From Notospermus geniculatus (taxonomy: Eukaryota; Nemertea; Pilidiophora; Heteronemertea; Lineidae), in contig NMRB01000036.1 of the NCBI GenBank assembly GCA_002633025.1, positions 837,713 through 901,712 on the forward strand: a DNA stretch of 64,000 nucleotides. Reading direction: 5' to 3'. Positions 12,440-29,600 of the stretch are shown here, in pieces (within the stretch, counting starts at the first letter, position 1; each line of letters starts with the position of its first letter). The position numbers were made by a program, and so were the translations under genes. The notes under the pieces were generated by a model. It ran no database searches. It was not told the DNA's origin and saw only the letters and a program-made list of their open reading frames with translations.

Positions 12440-15400
12440 ATGAACGTTATCACTTTTTGTCGTCGTCTGCTGAAGCAAGGAATGATGGAGCTGAGTCTGC
12501 GTCTTTTCGTGTTCGTCTTCGCGTGGTTCGTCTGTTTACAGTTTGAGGAAGCTCAAGGACAGGGTAAGTGGAAAGCAAACACAGCAAGCCTGGACACGTT
12601 CAGGCAGTTTGATAGGCAAGAACGTCCTTCCAAAAATCATTTCGCCACACACAATTCCTCTTGACCGTCGGTGTCACAGCCTTCACTGGAATCAGAATGT
12701 CCTGTCATTTTATCTGTCGTTTTTGGACTGGATGTGCCCAGGGTGGCTTTAGATCAACTGATTTGTTTTCCTTGTGCTATCATTTTTGGATTGTATTTGT
12801 ATACATGTATATCATTTGAAGGATTATCATCCACTTTTGATGTTGGTCATTTGGTGAGGCGAGACTTACACGAATTGAAACTGTGTTGAAAAGGCAAGGA
12901 AAACTGACATCTGACGCCTAATTGACACGTCATTCGGATTTCGCTGATCAGGGAACCTTTTAGTTCTGGGTTAGGCCCAAAACCCGGGATACCAGGGGCT
13001 AGGCCTGTTGCTTGAACAGAAATCAATGAATGTAGCCATTCATTCCTTAGATTAATTAGTTGCTCCAAAGATAACTGTCTTAAGAACCCTGCAGTTGATT
13101 CCAATAGGATTAACGCGCTTCACAGTAAGTGGTCCATACTGGTTACTTATCGTTGTCCAGTCGCTTCACTACACAGATGCTGCAACTGGATATTGTGCCA
13201 CGGGATCGCATGCCCTTTGGCCCTTCTTTGGCTTTGTTTCTTTCATCATACATGTCATATAAATGGGTATTTACATTTTTCTGATTTGGGCCGCCAAAAG
13301 CAACCGCCGACGTTTACATTTCCCAACCATCAAAGTCAGAAGAAGAGACTAGGCCTGTTCTTGGAGCAAAACGCTCTAACGGTTAATCAGCATTTTACTT
13401 CGAAATGACTGCGTATTTTAGCCGTTCATTTCGTGGTCAGAAGTGACCTCCGAAAGAATAAAACTTTTGTGGCAAGACCCAAAAGTTTCCCTCAAAAGTC
13501 ATTGCGTAGTTAAAAATCGTCTTACTTACTAATTGGGTTACGTACGTCCTAGACCTGGTAGGCGACAAGAGTCAAGTATATGCTTGAAAACCACATCTAT
13601 AGGCGTATGCTCAAAATTATAGAAACAATGAGATTTATTATATCCGTCCATCCGCCGTAAATAGGCCTGTGGGCGTCGAACAACACTCATCAGGGCGAAG
13701 TGCAGTCTTTGGTCATCTTTTCATGACATCATGACCCAAAGTTCGGCACCAACAGAAATCGAAATTTCAGAAGACACCCCTCATACAAGTGTCCAAAGTG
13801 GATATCTGAATACATAGTTCAAATCTGGCTACTCAGTCTGGACACTTGCACTGAGGGGTGAAAAGCCTACTGTTTTAAGATACACTGATTTTTAAACTGT
13901 GTCACTCATTTTGAAAAATTCATTATAATTGCTAAGGTTCATCCACAAAAAAACTGACTTGAAAAAAGCATCGCACCAATGCACACGACCCGAAGACCGT
14001 CCTTCATACGCCGTCCGTAGACGTGTTTCACAACGTAGCCTGGATCCCGCTTTCCTGTTGTTTTCTCGCCAAATAATCGTTCACTGTAGCAAAATATTGT
14101 ACTACGATCCACAGGTCTTCATTCTAAACGTCCCTCTCTAATTACCGTTGTTTCAATATCCCGCTCCTTGCCTAGCCACCTACATCAACAAAGTCACACG
14201 TCCGGTCTGACGGTCGCGCTCCGGGTTGCGATCAGAACCAAAACATGACCGCAAATGTGCTAACCAGTGATATGGATCTATGGAATTATTAGAGATGTTT
14301 TAGTTCTTTATATTGTTTTTGTTGTAAACGATGTTTTCAGTTCCTTGAACCGTGGCCTGTTTTCTCGGGAAGCGAGATACTTGGGCTGCAAATCAGCGGC
14401 GTAGAATGCTCAAGGAGAATCGGACCCACTTGTCCCGAGTCCTGAGTAATCTGTACATCGACTTCAATTCTTTTTTGTTGAACTTGGACCAAGTGTACTA
14501 GAAACGGCATGAAAATGTGTCAATATCTAAAAAAAAGTGCTTCCATGAAGGTTGCCTGTGTATATATTTTAACCCAAATTATAGGCCCTAATTAGACCAT
14601 GGTCTAATTTGCCAACGTTATTTGCCCTGCGGCTGCAGAGGGGGAGTGAGTTAGGACTCCTGTACATGTACAACAGACAAGGATGGTCGCAGGGTGTGGC
14701 AGTGCATACTGCACTTATGACTTTTGGGTCTTATCAAAATTCATAAGCCAGCCGATATGGTATTCAATTGCATTTTATTGAGTGGCTCGCATTTTCCTGT
14801 TTTCCCCCAAACAGCCATTAGAAGCGGCTGCACAAGGCCCAAGCTGAGGTTCGGACGAGCCAAGGTGCGGTCACGCGGAGCTGTCGTCTACTACCGATGC
14901 CGGAAGAACTACCTGCTCATCGGTACCAGATTCGCCACGTGTTTAAACGGGAAATGGACACGCCCAACGCCAATATGTGCTGGTAAGTCTCAGGGAAGAA
15001 TCAAGTCGTTGCCGTATTGTTCCAGATTCCTCCGCCAGGGGGCTGAACCAATACGAACCGTTGCCATCGTTGGAATAAGATATTTTTATGATTGGCTGAT
15101 GTGCATTGCTCTCCCGGTGAAGGAATATTTGGCATCCCTGATTGGCTATCGTTGGAATAAGATCTTTCACGATTGGCTGATCTGCATTGCTATCCCGGTG
15201 CCTTGACATCTCTGATTGAACAATGAAGCAGTCTTACCATACCATCATGCGTCACCTGATGTACGTCATTACAATTCGTCATTGTCGCCCACATCTCCCT
15301 AAGAATCAAACTCTGATCTCCGAAAAATTATCGCACGAATCATGACGCCAAGCGGGTACATTTTCTTTGCAGACCGAGGCTGTCCACCCCCTGCGATCAC

Positions 15401-18379
15401 TCGTATCGTCTCAATGGAGCTGTCCAATTTTGGGTCAATGGCAACGTTCAGCTGTGCCCCTGGGTACATTATGAAGGGACCAAACACTGCAGTCTGTCTT
15501 GGTGGGAAGGTCTGGAACGGCACGGCGCCACAGTGTATTGGACCAGGTAATGGCGAAATACGTGAAACGATGCGACAAGGATTGGTGTTGTATCCAATCG
15601 TCTTCGACTCGGAAGCTTTCGGCAATCTTCGAGCCGCCATTGAAAGCACGATGCTGGTACAAATCGTTCTCTGACGTTCAGATTGGTGTTGTATCGTGGT
15701 GCACCACCCACACATCGTCATCGAGCTTGACGAGGTCCTGGCGACCATCACGCAACATCGGTATCCTGGTTGTTCAGCCGTCCTTTCTTAGATGATGATG
15801 ATGGCATATATCATTATCAACATGTAAGAAGGCATTTTTCATTTCAGATGGCATATACAATATGACCTGCACTTTCGAAAATGGTTTCCGTTGCGGCTGG
15901 ACGCAGGACAGCACTGATGATTTCGACTGGATCGCCACGAATGGTGCGACGCCCACGGTCGATACTGGGCCTTCCTTTGACCATACTCTAGGACCGGGCA
16001 ATAGCGGTGGGTGTAGTATGGTAGTTTCACTCAGTCTTATAATGTTCCCGGTGAAAGAGTCCCCCTGAATTCGTCAGAGTCGAGGTGCATGGTGTTGTTC
16101 GTCGACATCGTTCCTTCCGCTGAGCCCAAGAAGCTACCTAAGAATAACACCAATGTCCTTGTCTTTTCCTAGGCACGTACTTGTACATCGAGGCGTCGAT
16201 GCCACGGGTCCCTAACGACACGGCCAGACTCCTCTCACCTGTCTTCAGTGAAAGATACAGCTACAGCTGCTTCGAGTTCTGGTATCATCTCTATGGAAGA
16301 GTCGGAGGTACGGATAACTTTTGTCAATTTCTGCGACGTGATCGAATCTCAAGGCTCCAAGATAAAGTGCAAATGCCCGGGTATGAGTCGCGCGAGAAAA
16401 TGCTCAGGTGGAGCAGCACCGTAGTCTTTGGCAGCTGCACGTGGAGTCTGATGATGGTGCCTGACACGCTGCAACAAAATCTGTTGGGGCTAGTCTGGTT
16501 TTGAACAGCAGAGGCTTCTGACAAATAGGTCTGAGGGGAGAACTGACGAAAAAACCCATACGGTATTTCGATTTCAAATTCTTGCCTTCTTTCAGCCGGA
16601 GAGCTACGAGTCTACGTCAAGCCAGTCACGAAACAATTGCGTGAACTAAAGCCTCGTTTTGAGATTGCTGGTGACCAAAGAGACGTTTGGAGGAAAGGGA
16701 TGGTCACCATAGAGATTTTGGACGCACCATTCCAGGTTAGTCAATGCATTTCAAGGAGGTTTTCCTGTGTAGAACTGCGCCGTTTTTCGTCAGTAACCGG
16801 TCGGAGTAATCCACCCGTTCAGCTCCCATTTCCTTTAGACCTATCCTGGTTTTTATGATCTGTCTTTTTTGCAGATTGTAATCGAAGGAAAACGACTGAA
16901 CACCTACTTCAGCGACATTGCCATTGACGACCTCAAGATTTTCCGATGTCCTCCCGGAATAGGTGAGTGCCACCGTAATTGAGACACCTTTTCCGTCATC
17001 TGACCTTGAGTCCCCACTTGGAAGGGTCAAGAGTGGTCATCAAGTCATCAAGGTCAGATGTCGGCAAGGTGAACCTTGAGCTCCCCATGGGTGCCAACAG
17101 TGGCAACAAAACGCTCTTGTTATCATTCCATAAGGTCCTGGCTCCCACAACTTGGACCAAGTCTGTATACAAGAAAATCTTAAGGTCGGGTTTTCTGTTT
17201 TCAGTCCCAACTGATCCCGGTGCAACGGCGGCAACGAACACGCAACCAGGGACGACTGCGACCAATACGAAGACGGTGTCGGTCGAGACCAAGAGTATGG
17301 AGACGAAATCTGTAACTGTGTCCACTAGTTTCGGAACGGGTTCCACCGTCAGTGTAGGATCACCGACTTCGTCTAGTCTGGGAACGGGGACTGCTAGCTC
17401 GTCTAGTTTCGGAACGGATACTGCTATTTCGCCCGGGATCGGAACGGGAACGGAAACTTCTGCCAGTCTTGGAACGGATGTGGGTACTTCATCCAGTCTT
17501 GGAACGGGAGCGACTTCTTCGTCCAGTTTCGGAACAGGAGTAGACACAGTGTCGAGTGTCAGAGCCGAGGCAACTACACCGTTAAGTGTCAGTGGGGGAA
17601 CTACTTCTTCTTCGTCTATTGACACGGGAGCTGCTTCATCGAGCCTGGGGACAGGGGCCACCATTCTCGGAACGGGTACAGCAGCAACTACGTCACATCG
17701 GGGAACGAAACCGGCTCCATCAAAATCTGACGTTTCGACGGGCACTGGCATTTCACCCGTTACAGTGCCTAGTGTGAGGCCTGGAAAAGCTACTTCGCCT
17801 GATCTCAAAAAGGGAGCAAAACCTGAGTCCACTCTCAAAACGAGAGCAACTAGGCCTACGGTGGCCAGCATCAGGACGGACACAAAAACCGTGTCGATGC
17901 TCGGAGCTGGTGCAGCTACGACACTCACTCCTGTGACAAAATCAGAGTCTGCATCTGTTGTGGTGACGAAGGAGGTTCAGGCATCGACCAGTTCAAAGAA
18001 CACTGGGAAGAAGTCAGGGACTGGGATAGTTGTGTACAAAGCCATCGACACCAATTATGAAGAGAATGCGGTGAACGACTCACCCCAAAACATAACCCAA
18101 TTCGATATAGACAATAGAGTGAATCCCTTCCGAAGAACAGCAGCGGTGTCTTCGGGGGAAAGTGGTTTTACATTCCCAGTGACTATCTACGTTGCCCTTG
18201 GTATTTTCGCTGCTTTCGGGGTGGTGTTTATGGTTGTGGGTTTGGTAGGTTACGGCGTGCAGCGGCGTCGGCGGATGAGGCGCCGAGAGTCCCAAGTCGA
18301 GGAACTGAAACCGATCACCAGCGGTGATACCTTGTTAGAACAGTGGCTATCGTGGAGGATTTATGAAACTGTGGAATGA
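12440..18379 (+). CDS. Sushi-sushi-MAM single-pass membrane protein with Ser/Thr/Gly-rich stalk
   Basis: Eight coding exons join in consistent phase: 12440-12563, 14815-14982, 15373-15546, 15848-16006, 16173-16307, 16596-16735, 16875-16962 and 17205-18379. They encode 720 residues from the ATG at 12,440, or 706 from the alternative in-frame ATG at 12,482, which begins nearer the hydrophobic signal peptide ([12 protein letters not shown]). Two sushi/CCP modules follow, each on its own phase 1-1 exon. One MAM domain then spans four exons ([44 protein letters not shown], ending [11 protein letters not shown]). The last exon encodes about 310 residues rich in Ser, Thr and Gly, with repeated SSSLGTG / SSSFGTG units and probable O-glycosylation. 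A transmembrane helix ([20 protein letters not shown]) and a basic tail (RRRRMRRRE) ending IYETVE complete it. Sushi and MAM modules mediate extracellular protein binding. I do not recognise an orthologue and cannot name the ligand. The first-exon assignment rests on phase match and the signal peptide. Confidence 0.85.
13776..13857. repeat. Small inverted repeat (82 bp hairpin)
   Basis: CACCCCTCATACAAGTGTCC at the left is matched by its near-exact inverse at the right (arms of about 20 bp, loop of about 40 bp). It lies in the first intron of the sushi-MAM gene. It is probably a short foldback element. Confidence 0.65.
15066..15231. repeat. Tandem duplication, 83-bp unit, in the sushi-MAM gene intron
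   Basis: ATCGTTGGAATAAGAT at 15,066 recurs at 15,149 with the downstream sequence (GATTGGCTGAT, GCATTGCT, CCCGGTG) preserved. The units differ by substitutions and a small indel. Confidence 0.75.
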
Positions 18380-18560
18380 ATTAGGAAGCTATTGAGGTGT
18401 CTGTAACTTGACGACCGAGATTTGACTGCGAATGGAAGTCACCCAGGCCAAAGACGTCCGATATCGTGGAGGAATATACGAAACTGTGGAATGAACTGGG
18501 AGTGCTACCATACTGAGCCTTGTTGAGCCTATTGGCCTTGACAACTGCAGATTTCACCGC
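18348..18560. repeat. Tandem copy of the 3' end of the sushi-MAM coding region
   Basis: The last coding bases (TATCGTGGAGGATTTATGAA) and about 110 bp of 3' UTR are repeated once at a spacing of about 114 bp (18,461 onward). The second copy is out of frame and lies after the stop. Confidence 0.75.
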
Positions 18561-19429
18561 GACTGAACTCCCAGGCCAAATAGGAACAATGGAGGGTGTG
18601 ACCTACCATCCATTGTTGTTGTCGGTATACAAGCTGTACCGGAATGGTCGGAAAACATCCCACCGTCTGTGTACATGTGCAGGTAGATGAATGTGAAAGG
18701 GGCGGGGAAAATGTATGGCCTCCATCCGCGCGGAGGCGGGAGTGGAGAGCTTGACATGTAACAAGGTCAGAACTCGATTTAAAGGGTCTTCTACCGCGTA
18801 AAGAATATTTTACATCTGTCCAATGTCTATTGTTTGTGCATTGGAACTGTATTGAGTTTACTTCCGTATAAGGTTTGGGCCTACTCGCCGCGTTGCTTGC
18901 TCTTGGCACGTCTGCGGTGCGTCCCCCTCAAGTCGCGGCCTATTCCGCCAGTAGGCCTAGAGGAAAACCGGCAAACCGGAACAATAACATGTTGCAGCTG
19001 GTGGATTGGGTCCACTTCGGTTTCCTCGGGTGTGATAGGAAATATTATCATTGAGATCATAAGAATCAATCTAGGGTTCGGCTGTCATTTCGCACAAAAA
19101 TTAGGACATTTTTAGATGACATAGAGCGTTTTAGATTACCTATAATGAACGTTAGCACTGACTGATGTCAGAAGTATTGAAATGGTTTGGAATGGGGAGG
19201 GGTAATTGACATCATGATGTTTTGTAGCCTACTTTCCGGGAAGAGTTTAGATTTGTACAATGTACAAGCATGATGTATTCTGATTATTGCATTTACCTTC
19301 TTAAGCACAAAGCATTTATATTTTGTAAATAATTTGAACTTTTTGAAAATATTATTGAAAGAGAATGATATTAATGCTGAATATTTGGTCTCTTCTTCAT
19401 GTTTGTTTCTGAGAACACCTCCTGAATTC

Positions 19430-19515
19430 ACAGTCTCGCGCAGCTAGCCGTTTTGTTCCACAGTGTTGCTTTGCGATTCCCCCAGATTCACAAAAGCGGC
19501 TGGGTGACCGAGACT
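19430..19515. repeat. Dispersed repeat fragment, also at 32,755 and 49,095
   Basis: AGCCGTTTTGTTCCACAGTG followed by ATTCACAA-AGCGGCT and TGACCGAGACTA is shared with 32,775-32,850 (copy A of the duplicated block) and 49,115-49,180 (copy B). It appears as non-coding repeat in all three places. Confidence 0.6.
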
Positions 19516-20147
19516 ACTGGGATTCGGAGATTCCGCCGACCATAAAAAGACACTTGAGGTGCCCCGTTTCACTTTGTTTGTAAAAGCGTAATGAGCTACA
19601 ATCTTGACTTCCATGCTTTTTACAACCTCTTGAAAAATACTACGTGATTTTACAATTAGCGCGCTGATTTCGAGTGCCTGAGAGGTTTTGCTATTTGTCA
19701 GGAAAACATCTTTCGAAGCAGAGGTCATCAACTTCCTTCAGTGCCAGCTGAGAACACACTGACCTTACTGTGCAGGAAATGGCACACTTGCGATTACTGT
19801 CCGACCCTGCACATTCATATCAAGGGAATAATCAAAACACTCGACCTTATGCAGAAACAATGGCGCAAACCTCTCTGGGGAACTGCGTTTGATTCCCGCC
19901 CGACGTGAAAGGCGTCATGGGGCAATGGATCCTGAGAAGGAGTTCTTGGCGCTCGCTCCCTTGTTTAAAAACATCACCGCACATACGTTTTGTGTGAGGT
20001 GACGAAGGGTGGGGCAATAGTCACACTTCCAAATAGACTGGTCCCTTTGCTCTCGAGCCGCTCGGACAATACTCGTCTTATATAGCGCCGCCGCTCAGCG
20101 TGGACAGGGGACCAGTCAACTTTCAAACGCTTGTAGTACCGACAATA

Positions 20148-20299
20148 GCGAGGTTTCGCAAGCGCCCGGTTAGGCCATACGACAACGTTTATGTTTATCT
20201 ATTGTTTGGGTACACCTTGGAGGAATTATATCCAAGGGTACACCCACACAATACATAAACGTCGCCGTAGGGCCTAACCGGGCGCTTGCGAAACCTCAC
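20148..20299. mobile_element. MITE with ~48-bp terminal inverted repeats and TA target duplication
   Basis: Left arm starts GCGAGGTTTCGCAAGCGCCC and the right arm is its near-exact inverse. Both ends abut TA, consistent with a Tc1/mariner-type target site. The loop contains the CCTTGGAGGAAT motif. No transposase is present, so it is non-autonomous. Confidence 0.85.
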
Positions 20300-20476
20300 T
20301 ATAATAAGGGACACGACGTAGATTTGATTGTCGCAATTTCAAAATTTGTATTCTGGGGGGGGGGGCAGATCCTTCATCATGACCACGCGGCGAATAGTGT
20401 CTCGAGATGACGAAGACACTAGAGAGGTTGCGCAGCCGACTCCGACTCCGACTACGAGAATGAATTGCAGTCCGCT

Positions 20477-20764
20477 ATGGACATCCTTGATAAAAACGAT
20501 TTGATAGAAGTTTTCAATTCGTCAAACACCATAAATCGAAGGGAGAAAAATTTGGTCTTATAAATCGGAAATGCGGGTAAATAATGAACATTGAAGTCGT
20601 AATCCTAGTCGTCCCACGACTTGAAACACAACTATAATAGGCCTATTTGCGATTTACGTGCACTTCTGATTACAAGTCAAAATTATTCTGCCACAAAGTT
20701 ATGGCATTTTACGATTTGCAAAACGTCTATCAACTCGTTTTTATCAAATATGTCTACAGCGTAG
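20477..20764. repeat. Inverted near-duplication ending at a single N
   Basis: GCTATGGACATCCTTGATAA on the plus strand reappears in inverted, diverged form at 20,715-20,764 just before the N at 20,765. Both arms keep a similar open frame for about 20 codons (MDILDKNDLIEV on plus, VDIFDKNELIDV on minus). No family was recognised. Confidence 0.55.
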
Positions 20765-21333
20765 NTTGATCACGTGGTAACCTGGTCGCTGACCAGTGGG
20801 GTTGATAACCTACCCGGTTTGCAGTCGTTTCGTTACACGGCCTTTTCGTTACAAGTCACAGCTCGTTACATAGTTTGGTCGTTTCGTTACTCGGGTACGA
20901 CGAGGACAGTGACCAGTGTACCTCGTGATCAAATCTGTCATGGTTTCTGGGGTATTTCTCGGACGGAGTGGATTATTCTCGTAATTAAATGTTGATTAAT
21001 ATCACAATGAGGTCAGTAATTTCAAAACTTTGATGTTCTGACGGTAGATGTCGACACATAGCTTGCTCGGTGAGTTCGTTCGAGTCGATTAGGCCTGATT
21101 TAAGCTAAGTTTTGGCCCTTTGAATGCGACGTGTTTGGGGCGAAAATCTGGTCTCGGCGCTTGCTCACCTTGTCTTTTTTATATAGTAGGACTACTACCC
21201 GGTACCCCTTTTTACCCTATTTTGTGACAAAGCTCGGGCCGCCTGTGGAGTAACGTCACTTTCCGATCGGGGATTCTAAACTTTAGCCTCACATTGACAT
21301 GGCTATGTGATTGTGACATCTTGGGTATTTCAG

Positions 21334-25659
<4,326 letters not shown>

Positions 25660-25937
25660 ATTCATGGACTATGCAAGTTTCAGAGCTAGTAAGGTGAAGT
25701 GGAATAGCTGCCAGATTTGATATTTCTGGCCTGACTGGGGATGAGTTTTCATATTCTGATATATAAGACATTCTTAAAATTGAATAATTTAATAGGAGAG
25801 AATACATGTATTAAATTAATATCTTGATTGTTCTCTTCTGTACATGTAAATTCTACATAAAAAGTAATTAATTAAGTACATGTACTTTGTGAATAATCTA
25901 ATTAAGTGTATTCTTGTGTGGTGTTTGTATATTTGGA

Positions 25938-25962
25938 ACTTGGAGGAAATCTCCTCCAAGGT
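25938..25962. repeat. CTTGGAGGAA palindrome downstream of ALDH3
   Basis: CTTGGAGGA and TCCTCCAAG flank a 4-bp spacer, about 280 bp after the ALDH3 stop. The same hairpin is kept in copy B near 43,097. It could fold in RNA, but the family also occurs elsewhere in the window as a dispersed repeat. Confidence 0.7.
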
Positions 25963-26666
25963 TGAAAAGAGTCCTTATTTAACGAACGAATTTACATGTG
26001 CCTCAGTTAAAAACTTTCTTTAATTCTATAGCGCCTGTTATAAGCATGTAGAAATTGAAAATACCTGCAAGTGCAAATTATGAACAATACTACATGTATC
26101 AAGATAAAGAATGAAATATTTTATCAAAATAAATTACTCTTTACTATCAAGCGAGTATATTGTATTTCTCTTTCTTTTGGCAAAAAAACAACTCAAAATC
26201 TTCATCATATCACATTAGGCCTATAGGTGGTTGAAACTGTCAATAAAGAAAAAACAAAAGACATTTTCCATGATATTACATATGTTTGTAATTGATACCC
26301 TATTTACAATAAATGGTAATTCATGCGTACAAATATTTATAGTAGCATACATTCAAAACTCTATTTTTGATACATTGTATATGGAAGAGAGACTATGGCG
26401 CCTCTAAACGAGAGGGTTTTCTTTGGCAAGTTTTTCCTCAATGGGAAATTGTTGGTGGAGAACCAAAAAGTGAAGAATTGTAACTGGCGCACAGGAAAAA
26501 GAAACCAGTAAACGTAAGACCAACTGAACAAATGAAACAACACCGGGAATGTAGAAAGGAGACTTGGAATCGACAGAACAGACTCGGTGAACCCTAACTT
26601 AAAAGTGTCGTTCGAGGAGGAGGGTTGGCAAAACTCCTGATGGAGATTGTACCTTCCTTCCAACCC

Positions 26667-29600
26667 TCATTCCCAACCTCTGACGAATGGCAGAGTCTTC
26701 GCGCACACGACAACCATCATAACTATCCAGTGGAAAGGCCCACTAAGGATGACTGAAGTAGGCCTATTTCCAGAGGAAAATGGCGGTTGGGAATCACCGC
26801 CCTTATTTCCACCACCACTGGCACCACCTCCGGTTCCACTGTTAGTACCGCCAGCAGAGCCACCGCTTGAACCACCACTCTTCGTAGAATCTTCTGCAAA
26901 AGAGATAAGTACATCGATCCCAACTCGGAACTCATGGCAGCTCACTTTTGCTAACTTCATCCTTGGAGGAATTATACTGAAGCTTCATCGTTGAAAGCAT
27001 CCCCGGGAAAGCATCCCTTTCAATGATTGGCTAAGTGTTCCAAGTATTAATATAGCTATGCATGGACAGCGGCGCTTCGCCAAATGATGCTCACTTGCGG
27101 CATCTACAGTCAGGACAACAAAAGCAGCTTCGCATCAGACTTCACTTGGCCATCGAGGAGTGAAGACATCGGTAACTTCGCCAAGGTTTACCATACGGGC
27201 ATACGACAAAGCAAAGGAGTTATGGGACTACACTTGGTCATCGAAGGACTTTAGTGACTTGGCCAATGCTTACTTGGGCATGATATTCTACCTGCGCCAC
27301 TGAGGACAACGCAAAACAGTTCTTTGCCTCAGACTACGAGACTAAAATCGCTGGACAACGAATACGAGCATATTCTAACTAAACACGAGCCACGGCAGCG
27401 CAAAGCAGCTGATGAGACTACACTTGGTCATCGAAGGACTTCAGTTTTGCCAAATGATGCTTACTTGGGCATATTCTACACGAGTCAGGACAGCGCAACG
27501 CAGCAGTTCGCATGAGACTACACTTGGTCATCGAGTAAGGACATTGGTAACTTGGCCTATTCGGGTCAGGAAGAATCTTGCTACAGTCAAGCGAACATTG
27601 ACGACCGTTGTTGAAGGCTGTGCTGAACATCTTACAGTTGCACGTTCTCTTCTCGATGTTCAAGATCCCTCCATTGTAGCACATGAAGTTGTTAAGATCT
27701 AAAATTGAAATGAGACGGGTGACTCCGAGAACCGGTCCATGACAAAAATCATCGACAAACTATTTTTTCTATCTGCGATATCATAGATATATAATTGATG
27801 TCTTCGAATCAAAGTCCTGACGCTGACGCTGTGCTTTGATATGAAAATGTTGCAGGACTCGAGATAGCGGCAAAGCCAAGTATCTCCATGTAACTGCAGC
27901 GCTTTTTGGCGTATTTGACTTCTTACCGCACAGCTTGTTCTTACAGGAACTTTTGCATTCGCCGCAGGAATTCCCGTCGGTGCTTTTCTTGTAAGGCTTA
28001 TTCCATCCGGGCATTAGGTTTCCCCTGATGTTCAGGACAGTGATTGCAGAAGAAAAAAAAATTTCAGTACAGGTCGTTTTAGGATATCATCGACATTCAA
28101 CAGTTCGATGCCAATTTCGAAAGTGGACGAAAAGAACGAGTTTGTTGTAAGCTGGCGCCGCAATTCGGCCACGCCCATACAACCGGGAGTCTCTCCTGGT
28201 GCATCAGGATCATGTTGGCTGGCTTACTTGGAATTGCTTAACCAGTACGGGACAAGAAATACTAGTGGCAAAAATGAGACGATGTCCTGACGAGAAAGAG
28301 GGGACTTACGCCGGTGCATAGTTGCACACGAAGAATTTCTCAGGCCCGTTGTTTGAGTTGCAGATTGCTGTTGCACAACCGATTCGTGAACTGTCATGCC
28401 AAACCAACTGAAAAGATCAGCACAACTTTGTTTCTAGACCTATTGCAATGACCATCTCGGTGAAGAACTGGGAGGGCCGGCATTAGATCTACCGCTTCTG
28501 AGATGCTACTGGTTGGAATGGACCCCGAAGACGATGCGTTGCGAATCCAAGTCTGTGTGCGCGGATGTTTGAAGCTAATACCTACTTGGGTATAATGGGC
28601 GTGTTTAACGAAATCCATCGACCCGTCTCCGAAGACGAAGCCCTTGCGTTCGTCATTCCATGCCTCTACGACCATCTTCCAAGTTATTGATAGACTGCCT
28701 CTGGCGACATTCTGACCGACAGCATATTTATCTGGGAGGAAAAAAAGTTAATAAGGGTAGGCCACCTACAAATGTGGGGGTGGGGGGCGGGGCTGATGGT
28801 CGACAGTTGATGCGGCTTTTGGTGAGACCGAGGACAAATTCATATTTGTCGTTTTTTCGCTCAGTTTCTTTTTGGTTCTCTTTGAGTTGGACACACTATT
28901 TTTTGTTGATTTTGATTCTTTTTTGTAATAAGCGTTTTCTTTTGTTGGTTTTGTTTTGCGCCACCTAGAGATATAGAGGTTCCATTTGTACAGGGAGGTT
29001 TTCAGAAGATCCTCCCTGATTTGTGTAACAAACTTCGACTGGTCGCCTGCCCTCGAGTCGCTGCGCTAAAACTCGAGTGGGTTGTGGACTGGTTCCTGCC
29101 CTCGAAATGCGTTTCGAGGCTGGGTACCACTCTACAGCAAACTGTTTGACTGACCTGGTACCTGTCTCCAGTAGTAAGAAGACTCATGGCCAGGTGTGCA
29201 CTGAGATGCCCAACCCAGTGCAATTTTGGCTAATTCGTCGTCCCAAAACTGTGAAAAAAGAAAGGCCGACTGAGAAAATGTCGCGCAGAATGATCAGTTG
29301 GATATTTCTCAGCAATTCCGCCACAGGAGACATTCGCATGGATTGTAATGTGCAGCGCATGCGAAATAACCACTATTAAGGGGTCCAGCAGCGGGACGTG
29401 CTCGGGTGGTAGAGCATAACTGAGAAGCAGAAGTTCTCCGGTTCAAACCTGGGTGTGGCCCTTCATTCTTCACACTACATATGCCTGTGACTATTGCAAG
29501 ATTTTATACTGAAAATATTATGAAACACACGTCATTCTCATGCTCGTTTTATCAGGATATCGGCAAATCTGAGTTCAGCAGGATTGGTAAACTCACCATC

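Larger units (their letters stand above)
18561..21333. other. Intergenic DNA with foldback elements
   Basis: No gene was recognised between the sushi-MAM gene and ALDH3. It contains a dispersed repeat at 19,430-19,515, an inverted pair around 20,037-20,117 (ACTGGTCCC / GGGACCAGT), the MITE at 20,148, an inverted near-duplication at 20,477-20,764 and a single N at 20,765. The missing first exon of ALDH3 (carrying its start codon) should lie here or in the sequence lost at the N. Confidence 0.5.

Noticed and set aside
16996-17928. 310-codon open frame on the minus strand across the sushi-MAM stalk exon
   Set aside because: It is the antisense shadow of the low-complexity Ser/Thr/Gly-rich plus-strand exon, which has the in-phase domains, transmembrane helix and stop. 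The antisense frame has no splice or family support.
29393-29463. Functional tRNA gene
   Set aside because: A and B boxes are present but the anticodon arm is poor, copies differ by a 16-bp insertion, and it lies in a repeat-rich intron. A SINE head or pseudogene is likelier.
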